A stretch of 64,000 nt of DNA from Taklimakanibacter lacteus (GCA_003576695.1 QOZQ01000004.1:248001-312000), one strand, 5' to 3'; shown: positions 26,462-38,630, counted from the first letter of the stretch. Made by a program: numbers and translations. Notes: generated by a model not told the origin, from the sequence alone.

Positions 26462-27472
26462 CTAATTCCGGCACTTTTCAGATGGCCCGCATGCAAGCCA
26501 CTGCAGCGTGTCATCGGTCTTGTACAGGACTGATCCGAACTGCCCGAAAAGGCCCATCGTGCCGTCGGGCGCCGCGACGATTTCATAGGGCGTGCCCGGC
26601 AACCGCCATTGCCGCCGAGCTGACCATTTTCCGTCCGCAGCGCGCGTAAGGGCCCAGATGTCGCCGCGGTTCAGGCCACCATGGTTCAAGCCAGTGACCA
26701 CGACGATCCGGCCGCCGCGTTCGACAATAGCGAGGACATTGTCGTCGATGATGGTCTCCTGCGTCTGCAGTGTTCTCTCATCGATGAAGCCAAGCTCGCC
26801 GCCCCACTCGCCATGGTTGGTGCCGATGAGTTTTCCGCCGTGGCTTTCCAGGATGACGGGAGCCTGATGCGCTCCTTTGAGACTGGGGTGGTCGCGCAAG
26901 ATCGGGCATCTGGACGGATCAGCATCACAATAATCCACGGGTACCCTGATCGAGACAGCCATAGCGGTCGTGGACAAGGGGAGCTTTGCAGCCAGGTTAT
27001 TGGCAGTTTCTGCTACCGCCGGCAGCCAATAGGTGCCTGCAATATTCTTCAGGATCGAGTCCGCTTCCGGCGCTTTAAGCCTTGTGAGGCTGGTCATCGC
27101 CTCCAAAGTCAAGCGCCAGTCCTGGGGTGAGATCGCGGCAACGAGCTGCGGTATGGCTTCAGCATAGCCGATCAGGCCCAGGGTTCGCGCCGCCTCCGCG
27201 CGCAAATCCCAATCCTCGTCCGTCAGCCTCTCCATGACATAAGAGGCATCCTTTTGCCCGGCGGTCCCAAGCTCCGCAAGCTGCCGCAACCGCGTGAAGT
27301 TCCGCCAGGACTCGGGCTCCGGTTTGCATTCAGAACGAACCTTGCCTGTTCTCAGATCGGTCATGCGCTTGCTTGCCCAGCAACTGGGATCGTCCTGAGC
27401 CCAGGCGCTGCCGCCGGCGGAGGCGATGAAGAGTGCGTAAAGGCTAAGCCAGCATAGAGCTATGTTGCGCAT
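26462..27472 (-). CDS. Exported HEAT-repeat protein B (type 2)
   Basis: 336 residues from ATG 27472. Signal peptide MRNIALCWLSLYALFIASAG, cleaved before QDDPS. HEAT repeats ASYVMERLTDEDWDLRAEAA, AIPQLVAAISPQDWRLTLEA and ADSILKNIAGTYWLPAVAET follow, then the shared C-terminal module (VVVTGLNHGGLNRGDIWALT, WRLPGTPYEIVAAPDGTMGL). Type 2 ends in GSVLYKTDDTLQWLACGPS. It is most like protein D at 29677-30765 in this region. Located between HEAT gene C upstream and the greA remnant downstream, same strand. Function unknown. Confidence 0.8.
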   Translation of the reverse strand: MRNIALCWLSLYALFIASAGGSAWAQDDPSCWASKRMTDLRTGKVRSECKPEPESWRNFTRLRQLAELGTAGQKDASYVMERLTDEDWDLRAEAARTLGLIGYAEAIPQLVAAISPQDWRLTLEAMTSLTRLKAPEADSILKNIAGTYWLPAVAETANNLAAKLPLSTTAMAVSIRVPVDYCDADPSRCPILRDHPSLKGAHQAPVILESHGGKLIGTNHGEWGGELGFIDERTLQTQETIIDDNVLAIVERGGRIVVVTGLNHGGLNRGDIWALTRAADGKWSARRQWRLPGTPYEIVAAPDGTMGLFGQFGSVLYKTDDTLQWLACGPSEKCRN

Positions 27473-27498
27473 ATTCCTCCCCGCATTTCGATGTGAAG

Positions 27499-29421
27499 CT
27501 AAGGGGTGTTGTCGAGCATCCAGTCGACACAGGATATCCATTCCATGCCGCTTTCGGGACGAAAGATCACATCGCCATAATCCGTCTGAATCCCCAGAGT
27601 TCCAGTCGATGAGACGACCGCTGCGCGAGGTGCGCCTGGTAGTCGCCAGACAATGTGGGCACTCCATTTGCCGTCGGCGTTCTTCTCGACTTTGTAGATA
27701 AAGCCATCGTCCAACCCCATGTGACCCGAGCCTGTGAGCGCGAAAATACCCTTTTCGGATGCGAGCACCACGGAAACCGCTTCTTCCTTGATGAGTCGTT
27801 GCACCGAGCGGTCATCCGATCGAAACTCCAAGGCACCACCAAATTCGCCTTCGTCGATTGCGACAAGAGTGCCGCCTTCTACCGCGATCTTCATTCCGGC
27901 CTTTACGGCACCTGCCATCTCCGGACGCGAAGCGAGTTTTGCGCCGGGCTTCAAGGTGTTCGTTTCACCGACCCGACCGCCACAGTCGGAGATGATGGGT
28001 GTCCAGAACGGCGCACGGCTTGAAAACGTCGATGCCGACTCACCGTCGAGCAGACGCTGTGCTGTGGCTCTTATGCCCGGTTGCCAATAGCTTTGCGCGG
28101 CATCCTCAACTTGCTCACTAACCGAGCCGAGTTGGTTCAGACTGGCGATGGCTGCGAGCGTGAGCTTCCAATCGGATGGCGTGACTGACTTGACCAGACT
28201 GGGCACAGCCGGCTGATACTGAATGACGCCAAGAACCCTGGCCGCTTCCTCGCGGGTGCCCCAGTCGTCATCGTGAAGCTTGGCAACCAGATATGGTCCC
28301 ATGGATTTCGCCACTAGGCCGATTTTGCCGAGTTGTCCGATGTGAGAAATACGGGCGTAGCCTGTCTGCCTCTCTATCGCGCCCCTGAGTTCCGAAAGTG
28401 CTTCCGGCGTTCCGATGCGCATAAGGGCCGGTTCTATCCAGAAATTGCCGGCATAAATTTCCTTCAAGATCGCGGGCATGTCTGCCGCGGTGACGGCGCT
28501 GAGATCCGACAGGACCATCCCGGCACGGGCCCTGATCGACAGATCCGGGTCATCGAGGAGAACCAAGAGGGCAAGCACACCCGGCCTGCCAAACTTCTCG
28601 AATTGAGCCCAAAGACTGAAATACCCGTTTTGGCGATTAATAAAATCGTAGCTGGGAAGCTCCTCACGTACGCAATCGATACTACAGGGATAGGGCACCT
28701 GAAGCAGAGTCAGGCAGTGCTCCAGGGTGGAGCAGGCCAGTTTGGGTTGCGATTGCGTTCTGTCTATCGCCGGATCCATCAGGTGAACCAGAAACGAATC
28801 CTGTTGGAGCACCGGGCCGCCGACGATCTCCGCGATTATGCGATCGAACTGCAGGATGCAGCCCCGGCTGGTCTCGCAGGCGAGGGTTTCCAGGCGGAAC
28901 GGCGTTACCTCATTGCCGAGCGATCGGAGGGACCAGCCATGCTGCTTCTGAAGGTCGGGTGACGCTTTCAAGAGAGAAACAAGTTCCGAAAGTGCTTCGG
29001 TCGGCTCAATGCGCGCAAACGCGGGATCCAACCACTCATTGCCATTGTGGGACTCTTGCAGAATAGCACGGAGGTCCTCCGGTGTGAGCGTGCTCAATCG
29101 TGACAGAACCATTCCTGCCCGTGCCCTGATCGAAAGATTCTCGCACTTGAGGAGATCGAGCAGCGCGAGAACGCCCGGCCGGCCGAATTTGTCGAATTGA
29201 ACTGGAAGGCTGAAATAGCCGCCTTGGCCGTCGATGAAACCATAGTCGAGGCGATCGCCGCCCGGACAGTCAGGCATGCAGGGATATGGCTTTTGCAGCA
29301 GCGCCACACACTGCTCGAGACTTTGGCAGGTGAGTATTGGTGGCTCAGCCGGCTGAGCCGCCGCTTCAGAGAATTCGCAGAAGAGAGCGCAAAGCAGTAT
29401 CGCCACAAGTCTCATGCGCAT
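27499..29421 (-). CDS. Exported HEAT-repeat protein C (type 1) with internal duplication
   Basis: 640 residues from ATG 29421 (a second ATG two codons later). Signal peptide MRMRLVAILLCALFCEFSEA. A module of about 130 residues occurs twice: residues about 30-160 (LEQCVALLQKPYPCMPDC, GGYFSLPVQFDKFGRPGVLA, LSIRARAGMVLSRLS) and about 235-365 (LEHCLTLLQVPYPCSIDC, NGYFSLWAQFEKFGRPGVLA, LSIRARAGMVLSDLS). The remaining part matches protein A: HEAT repeats (LHDDDWGTREEAARVLG) and the type 1 C-terminal module ending FRPESGMEWISCVDW. Paired cysteines in PYPCxxDC suggest disulfides in the periplasm. It is nearly twice the length of its paralogues. Confidence 0.8.
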   Translation of the reverse strand: MRMRLVAILLCALFCEFSEAAAQPAEPPILTCQSLEQCVALLQKPYPCMPDCPGGDRLDYGFIDGQGGYFSLPVQFDKFGRPGVLALLDLLKCENLSIRARAGMVLSRLSTLTPEDLRAILQESHNGNEWLDPAFARIEPTEALSELVSLLKASPDLQKQHGWSLRSLGNEVTPFRLETLACETSRGCILQFDRIIAEIVGGPVLQQDSFLVHLMDPAIDRTQSQPKLACSTLEHCLTLLQVPYPCSIDCVREELPSYDFINRQNGYFSLWAQFEKFGRPGVLALLVLLDDPDLSIRARAGMVLSDLSAVTAADMPAILKEIYAGNFWIEPALMRIGTPEALSELRGAIERQTGYARISHIGQLGKIGLVAKSMGPYLVAKLHDDDWGTREEAARVLGVIQYQPAVPSLVKSVTPSDWKLTLAAIASLNQLGSVSEQVEDAAQSYWQPGIRATAQRLLDGESASTFSSRAPFWTPIISDCGGRVGETNTLKPGAKLASRPEMAGAVKAGMKIAVEGGTLVAIDEGEFGGALEFRSDDRSVQRLIKEEAVSVVLASEKGIFALTGSGHMGLDDGFIYKVEKNADGKWSAHIVWRLPGAPRAAVVSSTGTLGIQTDYGDVIFRPESGMEWISCVDWMLDNTP

Positions 29422-29464
29422 AGCGGGTCCCCGATCTCGAACCCTGAGTAAGTGCGGCAATCAT

Positions 29465-29525
29465 GCAAAAATTAAGGCCGGACAATGTCCGGCCTGCTGC
29501 AGTCGCGAAAACTTCGATCGTCAGG
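29465..29525 (-). repeat. Second copy of the greA terminator region
   Basis: 61 bp match 30807-30867, the sequence just after greA, with about five differences. The copy keeps the hairpin AGGCCGGAC/GTCCGGCCT (29475-29495) followed on the minus strand by a TTAATTTTT run, so it can still terminate transcripts. It lies between HEAT genes D and C; the 151 bp between it and the end of gene D contain nothing recognised. Confidence 0.88.
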
Positions 29526-29676
29526 AGTGCGGCGAGGTCATCTCTGTGCGTACCTGCCCAGCAATCAGGAGCATTGTCCGCGTGGGCAAAATTATCGACA
29601 TCTGCAAAGGAAGGGGCGAGATCCCCAGGAATCGAAGGAGGTTGCCTATCAAGGCCGGAGGGCGGCGAAGCGAAGC

Positions 29677-30765
29677 CTATGGGCGGCAGCTGTAAGATTG
29701 CCCGCAGGCAAGCCATTGGAGAGTGTCATCTGGCCTGTATAGCACCGAACCGAATATCCCGTGAAGGCCGATCGTGCCATCGGGTGTCATCAACATATGG
29801 CGCGGCGCACCCGGCAAGCGCCACCGCCTTTGGGCGATCCAAGTGCCATCCTTTTGCCGAGAAAGACCAAAGATATATCCCAGTCGCGAATCGAGATGGG
29901 TGAGACCCGTAATCACGAGGATGTCGTCTCCTCGCTTCGCGACGGCGAGAATGTTCTCCTTCAGGATACTCTGGCGCGTCGAGCCATGCGCGAAAACAAG
30001 GTCGCCGCCCCATTCGCCATGGTCCGTGCCTATGAACTCGCCGCCGTCTACTTTAAGCGTGGCGCCCAGGGGCGTGGCTCCCTTCAGGGCTGGATGGTTC
30101 AGAAAGGCGAGGCCCATACGGATCCTGTATTTCTCAACTTCCCAATTGTAGCGTTCGATATCCCGTTCGTCGGCAACGTTGGCGCATCGAGGGAGACTCG
30201 CCTGATCCGTACTGGCTTCGCAGAAATTCATCAAAGTTTCCTCGGCCGAACTCTGGGTGAGGGAAGGAGCGGCTCCATGTTCCTTGGTAAGATCGTGTGC
30301 CGCTTCGGCGATGGCGGGAAGCCAATAGGTATTTGCGACATCTGCTAAAATGCCGTTGGCCTGTGGTGTATTTAACTTGGCCAGGCTGAGAATGGCCTGG
30401 AAGGTGAGGCGCCAATCTCGTGGGGATATCACTGCGACAAGGTACGGTGCTGTTTCATCATCACCGATCAGGCCCAACGCTTCGGCCGCCGCGGTACGGA
30501 CGTCCCAGTCCTCGTCCTTCAGAAGCTCAAGGACATAGGGGAGGTGCTTTCGTCCGCCGGCGCCGAGCGCGCCGATAGTGCGCAGGCGCGCTTCCTTCAG
30601 CACCGAGCTTGGTAGCTCCGAGTAGGTGACGCATTTCTCTGACTTGAATACCCCCGTGGCCGGGTCCAGCTTGGATCGGATGGCGGCACAGTCGGTAGGC
30701 TCCTGGGCCAGAGCGCAACGGAACGCCAAGACGAGCCCGATGACCAGCAGCCAGACAAGACGCAT
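29677..30765 (-). CDS. Exported HEAT-repeat protein D (type 2)
   Basis: 362 residues from ATG 30765. Signal peptide MRLVWLLVIGLVLAFRCALA. HEAT repeats LPYVLELLKDEDWDVRTAAA, APYLVAVISPRDWRLTFQAI and ANGILADVANTYWLPAIAEA, then a linker with extra cysteines (NFCEASTDQASLPRCANVAD) and the type 2 C-terminal module (LVITGLTHLDSRLGYIFGLS, RWRLPGAPRHMLMTPDGTIG, YRPDDTLQWLACGQS). It is the first HEAT gene after greA, beyond the greA terminator, and so needs its own promoter or read-through. Function unknown. Confidence 0.8.
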   Translation of the reverse strand: MRLVWLLVIGLVLAFRCALAQEPTDCAAIRSKLDPATGVFKSEKCVTYSELPSSVLKEARLRTIGALGAGGRKHLPYVLELLKDEDWDVRTAAAEALGLIGDDETAPYLVAVISPRDWRLTFQAILSLAKLNTPQANGILADVANTYWLPAIAEAAHDLTKEHGAAPSLTQSSAEETLMNFCEASTDQASLPRCANVADERDIERYNWEVEKYRIRMGLAFLNHPALKGATPLGATLKVDGGEFIGTDHGEWGGDLVFAHGSTRQSILKENILAVAKRGDDILVITGLTHLDSRLGYIFGLSRQKDGTWIAQRRWRLPGAPRHMLMTPDGTIGLHGIFGSVLYRPDDTLQWLACGQSYSCRP

Positions 30766-30806
30766 CCGATCCTCCCCCGCGAAAGGGGAAGATTGACGGG
30801 CATTTG

Positions 30807-30838
30807 GCAAAAATTAAGGCCGGACAATGTCCGGCCTG
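30807..30838 (-). terminator. Intrinsic terminator of greA
   Basis: AGGCCGGAC (30817-30825) pairs with GTCCGGCCT (30829-30837) across a three-base loop and is followed on the minus strand by TTAATTTTT. It lies 33 bp past the greA stop. Confidence 0.85.
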
Positions 30839-30870
30839 TTGCAATCGCGAAAATTTCGGTCGTCAGGCCT

Positions 30871-31344
30871 TCAGCTATAACGGACCTTCAGGATCTCATA
30901 GCTCTTGCCGCCGCCCGGGGTGTTGACCTCGACGGAGTCGCCCTTGCGCTTGCCGATGATGGCGCGCGCGATGGGCGATGACACCGAGATGAGGCCCTTC
31001 TTCACGTCGGCCTCGAATTCGCCGACGATCTGATAGGCGGCTTCGTCCTCGGTATCCTCATCGACGAGGGTGACCTTGGCGCCGAATTTCACCGTGTCGC
31101 CGGACAGTTTCGAGATGTCGATCACCTCGGCGCGGCTGATCTTGTCCTCGAGCTCGGCGACGCGCGCCTCGGTCCAGCCCTGCTGCTCCTTGGCGGCATG
31201 GTATTCCGCATTCTCCGAGAGATCGCCATGCGAGCGCGCCTCTTCGATCGCGCGGATGATGCGCGGGCGCTCCACCGATTTCAGGTGCTTGATCTCATCC
31301 ATCATGGCGGCGTGCCCCGCCTCAGTCATCGGAATCTTGTCCAT
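30871..31344 (-). CDS. greA: Transcription elongation factor GreA
   Basis: 157 residues, normal length. The N-terminal coiled coil has the tip acidic pair in [11 protein letters not shown]...[20 protein letters not shown] (the [12 protein letters not shown] core is diagnostic), and the C-terminal FKBP-like domain ends [14 protein letters not shown]. It stimulates RNA cleavage by stalled RNA polymerase. It lies downstream of carB and the desaturase gene on the same strand, as is common in this order. Its 3-prime end has been copied into the HEAT array. Confidence 0.97.
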   Translation of the reverse strand: MDKIPMTEAGHAAMMDEIKHLKSVERPRIIRAIEEARSHGDLSENAEYHAAKEQQGWTEARVAELEDKISRAEVIDISKLSGDTVKFGAKVTLVDEDTEDEAAYQIVGEFEADVKKGLISVSSPIARAIIGKRKGDSVEVNTPGGGKSYEILKVRYS

Positions 31345-31525
31345 GGCGTCCGTAAATCCGTCAGTTCAACTCTTTCCGTCGGGGCCCGAGGCCCGCGGCG
31401 GGTTCAATGCATCCGTGTGAGCGGAAAGCAATTCCCGGCGAGTGAGCCCTGAAAAGGCGGCTCATCACCGGGAACAGCCCATAAACATGGCTTAAGGCGG
31501 CGAGGAATTCAAGAGTCCCGTTAAG

Positions 31526-32497
31526 TTATTCTGCGGCCTGATTAATTTCAGGCTCCGCGCGCGGCTGGACCGGCCTGCGCACCGGCCCTTTCAGCTGCTT
31601 CAGCGCGGTCTGGGCGAGGGCGGCGTCGAAGCCGTCCTTGTCGGCATCGAACAAAGCCGGGAGGCTCGCCCAGGAAGCCAGCGGGTGGCGGTGATGCACC
31701 CGATGCATGTTGTGATTGAGGATGAAGGGCTTCACGAAAGCCGGCACCGACAGGTTGTTCGCCGCCGCCGGATCATGCGCGTCGGTGCCGTAATGATAGG
31801 CGTTGTCGTAGAAGGACACGATCAGCCCGCGCCAGAAGAACAGCAGGATGACGGGCGTCAGATCGTGCCAGTTGCACCAGCATTGCAGCGCGATGAAGCC
31901 GACGCTCAGCACCGCATCGAACTGGATGGCCTGCACCATGCGGCGGGTGAACATGTCGAGGATGGTGGCGACCGCCTGGTTCCGGGTGAAGGCGAGCACG
32001 ATGCGCTTGACGCGCTTCCAGAAGAAGAACAGCAGCGGCGCCAGGACCTCGGAAATATAGAGGCCGCCCAGGATGCGGGCGTAATAGGCCAGCCACCAGG
32101 CGATGAAATGGCGCGTGCCGGTCGGCACCAGCTCGGTGGTGTCGAGCTCGCTGCGGTTGTAGCGGTGATGCGTCATATGTCCCACTTTGAGGATGTGGAA
32201 CGGGCAGCCGAACAGGATGGCATGGAGGCGTCCCAGCCGGTCATTGGCCCGACGGCTGTGCAGGAGCTTGTAGTGGATGGCCTCGTGGATGAGGAGCCAG
32301 GTCATCACCGTCGCATAGCCATAGACGAGGAGATAGGCGAAGAAGGCCCAACCGCTCCAGGCCCAGACCAGCGGGGTCAGAGCGAGGCCGGCAAGCTGGA
32401 ACAGGATGGTGAAGGCCGAGAAGGCGGCATTCTGCCTCTGCGGGAGGAAGCGCAAGGTCACGGGGGAGGGCGCCGGGGCGTCTGTCGTGTCAGTCAT
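31526..32497 (-). CDS. Membrane fatty acid desaturase
   Basis: 323 residues with four to five membrane helices and the three histidine clusters of di-iron desaturases: HEAIH (71-75), HMTHH (107-111) and NHNMHRVHH near 263. The enzyme introduces a double bond into a fatty acyl chain or a related lipid at the inner membrane. It lies between carB and greA on the same strand. The C-terminal 30 residues are proline-rich and likely disordered. The 181-bp gap to greA holds an imperfect inverted repeat (TTCCCGG...CCGGGAA, about 31431-31473) without a T-run. Confidence 0.9.
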   Translation of the reverse strand: MTDTTDAPAPSPVTLRFLPQRQNAAFSAFTILFQLAGLALTPLVWAWSGWAFFAYLLVYGYATVMTWLLIHEAIHYKLLHSRRANDRLGRLHAILFGCPFHILKVGHMTHHRYNRSELDTTELVPTGTRHFIAWWLAYYARILGGLYISEVLAPLLFFFWKRVKRIVLAFTRNQAVATILDMFTRRMVQAIQFDAVLSVGFIALQCWCNWHDLTPVILLFFWRGLIVSFYDNAYHYGTDAHDPAAANNLSVPAFVKPFILNHNMHRVHHRHPLASWASLPALFDADKDGFDAALAQTALKQLKGPVRRPVQPRAEPEINQAAE

Positions 32498-32520
32498 ATT
32501 TTCCAGAATCCGCTGTGAGA

Positions 32521-32552
32521 ACGCCGGTATTCCGGCAGGCCGGAACCGGCGT
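32521..32552. repeat. Hairpin-forming inverted repeat upstream of the desaturase gene
   Basis: ACGCCGGT (32521-32528) pairs with ACCGGCGT (32545-32552) and contains an inner TTCCGG/CCGGAA pair. It lies 24 bp before the desaturase start; on that strand no T-run follows, so it could be a 5-prime UTR structure. Confidence 0.5.
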
Positions 32553-32567
32553 CCCCTCTTTTTTCTC

Positions 32568-32612
32568 GCATCGGATTATCCGAAAACCACTACGTACTTT
32601 TCGGTCCGATGC
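32568..32612. repeat. REP-like palindromic element (gcatcgg type)
   Basis: GCATCGGATTATCCGAAAA and its inverted partner TTTTCGGTCCGATGC flank a short centre. The same architecture recurs at 56924-56994. Confidence 0.75.
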
Positions 32613-32718
32613 CAGTGTTGTCCCTATCACGCTCTTCGGATTGCGACGCGCCTAGTGAGCCCAAACGCCGACCCGCCCACCCGCGAAGGGAGGGGCAGCT
32701 TCCGGCGCCATCGATCCC

Positions 32719-36102
<3,384 letters not shown>

Positions 36103-36184
36103 GCGAGGGGGTTCCCTACACGGGGAATCCCGCGAAGCCAAGCGGATTCCTGGGATATGAGCCGTGGCTGAAAACCCGGCAGAA

Positions 36185-36820
36185 TCAGTAGTGTTTTGAG
36201 GAGATGAAGCAAAGGGGCGGCGAGCCTTCGCTTTTGTTCTCGTGGGCTACAAGCATCGCGTGACCGAAGGCGGATATGTAGATGGTGGTTTTGGACTGAA
36301 GGTCTCCCTCGGGAGCCGAGGAGAAGGCCGTACCGTTCCAGGTGAGTTTCTGCCGGGAGTTCGCTCGAAGTTTTTCCCTGTAGCTCTCGTTCTCCGCCGT
36401 GGCGCGGCCGAGGAAGGCGATCATCATCTCCTTGGGGCTGAGGCGTTCGACAAAGATCGCAAAGTCAGGAGGCTGGCTTATTGTCGGCCAGATCCAGACA
36501 CCTCTATATTTCCTGATGTATCCCGGCAGCTTGCCAACGATCTCGGTTTTGGTGACGAGATCGGCCGGCGCAATCATATCCTCCAGCTTGAACGGAGCAA
36601 ATTTCCCCAGCGGTCGCGAGATGGCCCATGCGTCCTCATCTACTCCGGGGAAATGGCTTAGGCACCATTCAGGAAGCTTGTTGTCGGCCTCCCGCGAGTG
36701 AGTGTCCATGTCGCCATCCTCAGCGCGCGCGGAAGCGCTGCCGGTCCACAGAATAAGGAATAGGGCGATTGTGATGTGGACCAAGTTTCGCAGAACTGAA
36801 ACGCGAGAAAGGTATCGCAT
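36185..36820 (-). CDS. Exported protein of unknown function
   Basis: 211 residues. Signal peptide or anchor at residues 12-32 ([21 protein letters not shown]). The mature part contains [20 protein letters not shown] and [20 protein letters not shown] and two cysteines (one near 55, one near 204), with no motif recognised. AGGTG lies a few bases before ATG. It sits immediately upstream of carB on the same strand (82 bp), separated from it by no terminator. Lower GC than carB, which suggests a more recent arrival. Confidence 0.65.
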   Translation of the reverse strand: MRYLSRVSVLRNLVHITIALFLILWTGSASARAEDGDMDTHSREADNKLPEWCLSHFPGVDEDAWAISRPLGKFAPFKLEDMIAPADLVTKTEIVGKLPGYIRKYRGVWIWPTISQPPDFAIFVERLSPKEMMIAFLGRATAENESYREKLRANSRQKLTWNGTAFSSAPEGDLQSKTTIYISAFGHAMLVAHENKSEGSPPLCFISSKHY

Positions 36821-36947
36821 CGGCCATCACCTGAATGATGGCCCAATTCTTTCCCCGCGATAGCGGCCAGATTACGGCGTCGCGGTATAGGCAGACAGAT
36901 CCAAGTTGGATAAAATCAAGTTTTGGGAAAGAACCAGGGAGCGGAAT

Positions 36948-37436
36948 TTGAAGGGCTTTCGACGACTGGATCGAGTCATCCTCTTTGCCTTGGCTGCGGT
37001 GTCCCTAACGCCTGCGGCCGCACAGGCGGATAGCTCTCAACAGTGCGGTGGCATGCCATGCCGATCAAACGGCGTGCCCTATCTCAACGAGAAGGGCGCG
37101 ATCGTGATCTATCCTGGTGAGCACTTTGTGATCACGTTCGAAACCGAGAATGGCAAGATCGCGAATGCCGTGCCGAATCCGGTTGGCGGACAGCTATCGA
37201 ATGCCGTCGAGGTGAGGTTCGAGGAGATCGACAGCGGCATGATGCTGACGCTGGAGAGCCACCTGCCCGGTGACATCAAGTACGATGCCAGCATGAAGGT
37301 GCCCGATGATCGCCTGGTCTACACAAGCAGTTGCCCGGTTGGCGCTGGCTTGTCGGCTTTCGAGACCTGGCCTCATCCGATCAAGTTCCTGAAGCTGTCC
37401 AATTTCCGATATTCGACAGGTGGCGCCTGCGAGTGA
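36948..37436 (+). CDS. Exported protein of unknown function, TTG start
   Basis: 162 residues if started at TTG 36948, which has GGGAGCGG just upstream and gives a regular signal peptide (KGFRRLDRVILFALAAVSLT, cleaved after AQA); a TTG at 36906 would add 14 charged residues ahead of it. The mature part holds QQCGGMPCRSNGVPYLN and CPVGAGLSAFE, four cysteines that may form disulfides. Beta-rich, no membrane helix. No family recognised. It is convergent with the small exported protein gene at 37459. Confidence 0.6.
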   Translation: MKGFRRLDRVILFALAAVSLTPAAAQADSSQQCGGMPCRSNGVPYLNEKGAIVIYPGEHFVITFETENGKIANAVPNPVGGQLSNAVEVRFEEIDSGMMLTLESHLPGDIKYDASMKVPDDRLVYTSSCPVGAGLSAFETWPHPIKFLKLSNFRYSTGGACE

Positions 37437-37458
37437 CATGGCTTCTCGCCTCGCCAGA

Positions 37459-37785
37459 TTACGGCGTCGCGGTTTCCGGCTGATCGGTCTTCGCGGCGAC
37501 GGTCTGCTCGCGGGTGATGCATTTGATCTGGCGGAAGACCTGCGACCGGTCGGCGGTGCGCAGCCGCTCGAAGGTGAGCGCTTCCGCATAACCGTTGTCG
37601 CGGCACCAGGCATCGGCCGAGGGCTTGCCGCAGCTCGCGCGGTCGGACATGCACAGCGCCACCGGCTTGCCGAACACCGCGGGGTTGAAATAGGTGCGCA
37701 ACGAGCTCTCGGCCTTGGCGGCCGGGATCGACAGGGCGGCAAAGCTCAAAGCGGCAGCAATCAGAATCTTCGAACGGGGGGACAT
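37459..37785 (-). CDS. Small exported protein of unknown function
   Basis: 108 residues from ATG 37785. Signal peptide ILIAAALSFAALSIPAAKAE. The mature region has four cysteines (VALCMSDRASCGKPSADAWC, then QIKCITREQ) and a YAEALTFERLR segment, a pattern seen in short exported proteins of this order that I cannot tie to a named family. The 27-bp box described at 37835-37861 lies 49 bp upstream of its start, and the same box lies upstream of another small exported protein gene at 41201. Confidence 0.7.
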   Translation of the reverse strand: MSPRSKILIAAALSFAALSIPAAKAESSLRTYFNPAVFGKPVALCMSDRASCGKPSADAWCRDNGYAEALTFERLRTADRSQVFRQIKCITREQTVAAKTDQPETATP

Positions 37786-37834
37786 CTTCAGTACTCCAGC
37801 GTGACCTATTTGCCACAGAGGCCCAAAATCAGTG

Positions 37835-37861
37835 CTGAATGGGCCGTTCATCTGCGGTTCA
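37835..37861. promoter_or_regulatory. 27-bp conserved box, copy 1
   Basis: CTGAATGGGCCGTTCATCTG followed by CGGTTCA. It aligns without gaps with the boxes at 41469-41495 and 41791-41817 (20 of 27 positions identical in all three). It includes the dyad TGAAY-N5-GTTCA and lies 49 bp before the start of the small exported protein gene. Confidence 0.6.
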
Positions 37862-37932
37862 CCCTCCGGAAATCTTGACGATGGGTGGAGTTTGCGGCGA
37901 TCTATAGGAAGGCAATTCCTGGGGGACGGCGC

Positions 37933-38520
37933 ATGTTTCTGAAATCATTGGGTGTTGCGGGAATCGCGGTGGTCGCGAGTGTTGCCCTTGCGGGCCTGCC
38001 AGCCAGGGCCGAGCGCGATCTCAATGCCCCGAGAGTGAAGACGAATTTCTCGGTCACCGCCTGGTCCTACAAGGCCAATCCCAAATACAAGCGCAAGGAA
38101 GTCGACTATTCCTCGGCCGAGAAGCCGGGCACGATCGTCATCGAGACGCGCAAGCGCTTCCTCTACCTGGTGCTGAATAATGGCAAGGCGTTGCGCTATG
38201 GCATCGGCGTCGGCCGCTCAGGCTTCACCTGGAAAGGCACCGAGAAGATCAGCCGCAAGGCCGAGTGGCCCGACTGGCGCCCGCCGGCGGAGATGCTGGA
38301 GCGCCAGCCCGAGCTGCCGGAATTCATGGAAGGCGGGCCCAACAATCCGCTGGGCGCCCGCGCACTCTATCTGGGCGGCACGGAATATCGCATCCATGGC
38401 ACGGCGCAGCCCTGGACCATCGGCCAGGCTGTCTCGTCGGGCTGCATCCGTCTCACCAATGACGATGTCATCGATCTCTATGGCCGCGCCAAGGTGGGCG
38501 CCAAGGTCATCGTGAACTAG
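37933..38520 (+). CDS. L,D-transpeptidase (YkuD family)
   Basis: 195 residues from ATG 37933, which follows GGGGGACGG; the frame extends upstream to 37885 without a site. Signal peptide LKSLGVAGIAVVASVALAGL. The YkuD domain spans about 60-195 with the catalytic motif YRIHGTAQPW and SSGCIRLTNDD, in which His, Ser-x-Gly-Cys and Arg are intact. These periplasmic enzymes form 3-3 peptidoglycan crosslinks or attach outer-membrane proteins to peptidoglycan, the latter being important in Hyphomicrobiales. The inverted repeat at 38517 begins at its stop codon. Confidence 0.93.
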   Translation: MFLKSLGVAGIAVVASVALAGLPARAERDLNAPRVKTNFSVTAWSYKANPKYKRKEVDYSSAEKPGTIVIETRKRFLYLVLNNGKALRYGIGVGRSGFTWKGTEKISRKAEWPDWRPPAEMLERQPELPEFMEGGPNNPLGARALYLGGTEYRIHGTAQPWTIGQAVSSGCIRLTNDDVIDLYGRAKVGAKVIVN

Positions 38521-38630
38521 CGCGCTTCCGGCGAAGTGGATTCACTTCGCCGGAGGGAATCGCGCTAGTTCCTCATTTGGCGCAAATCCTTATCGCCAAA
38601 GTCTGCAACTTTGGCAGGATTTGCTTTGAG
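38517..38630. repeat. Inverted-repeat element, left copy
   Basis: About 114 bp, in inverted orientation relative to 40955-41068. Each copy joins two palindromes: one with GGCGAAGTGGATTCACTTCG-like arms, one with CAAATCCTTATCGCCAAAGT-like arms. Its right part encodes the last 20 or so residues of the MocR-type regulator. Confidence 0.85.
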
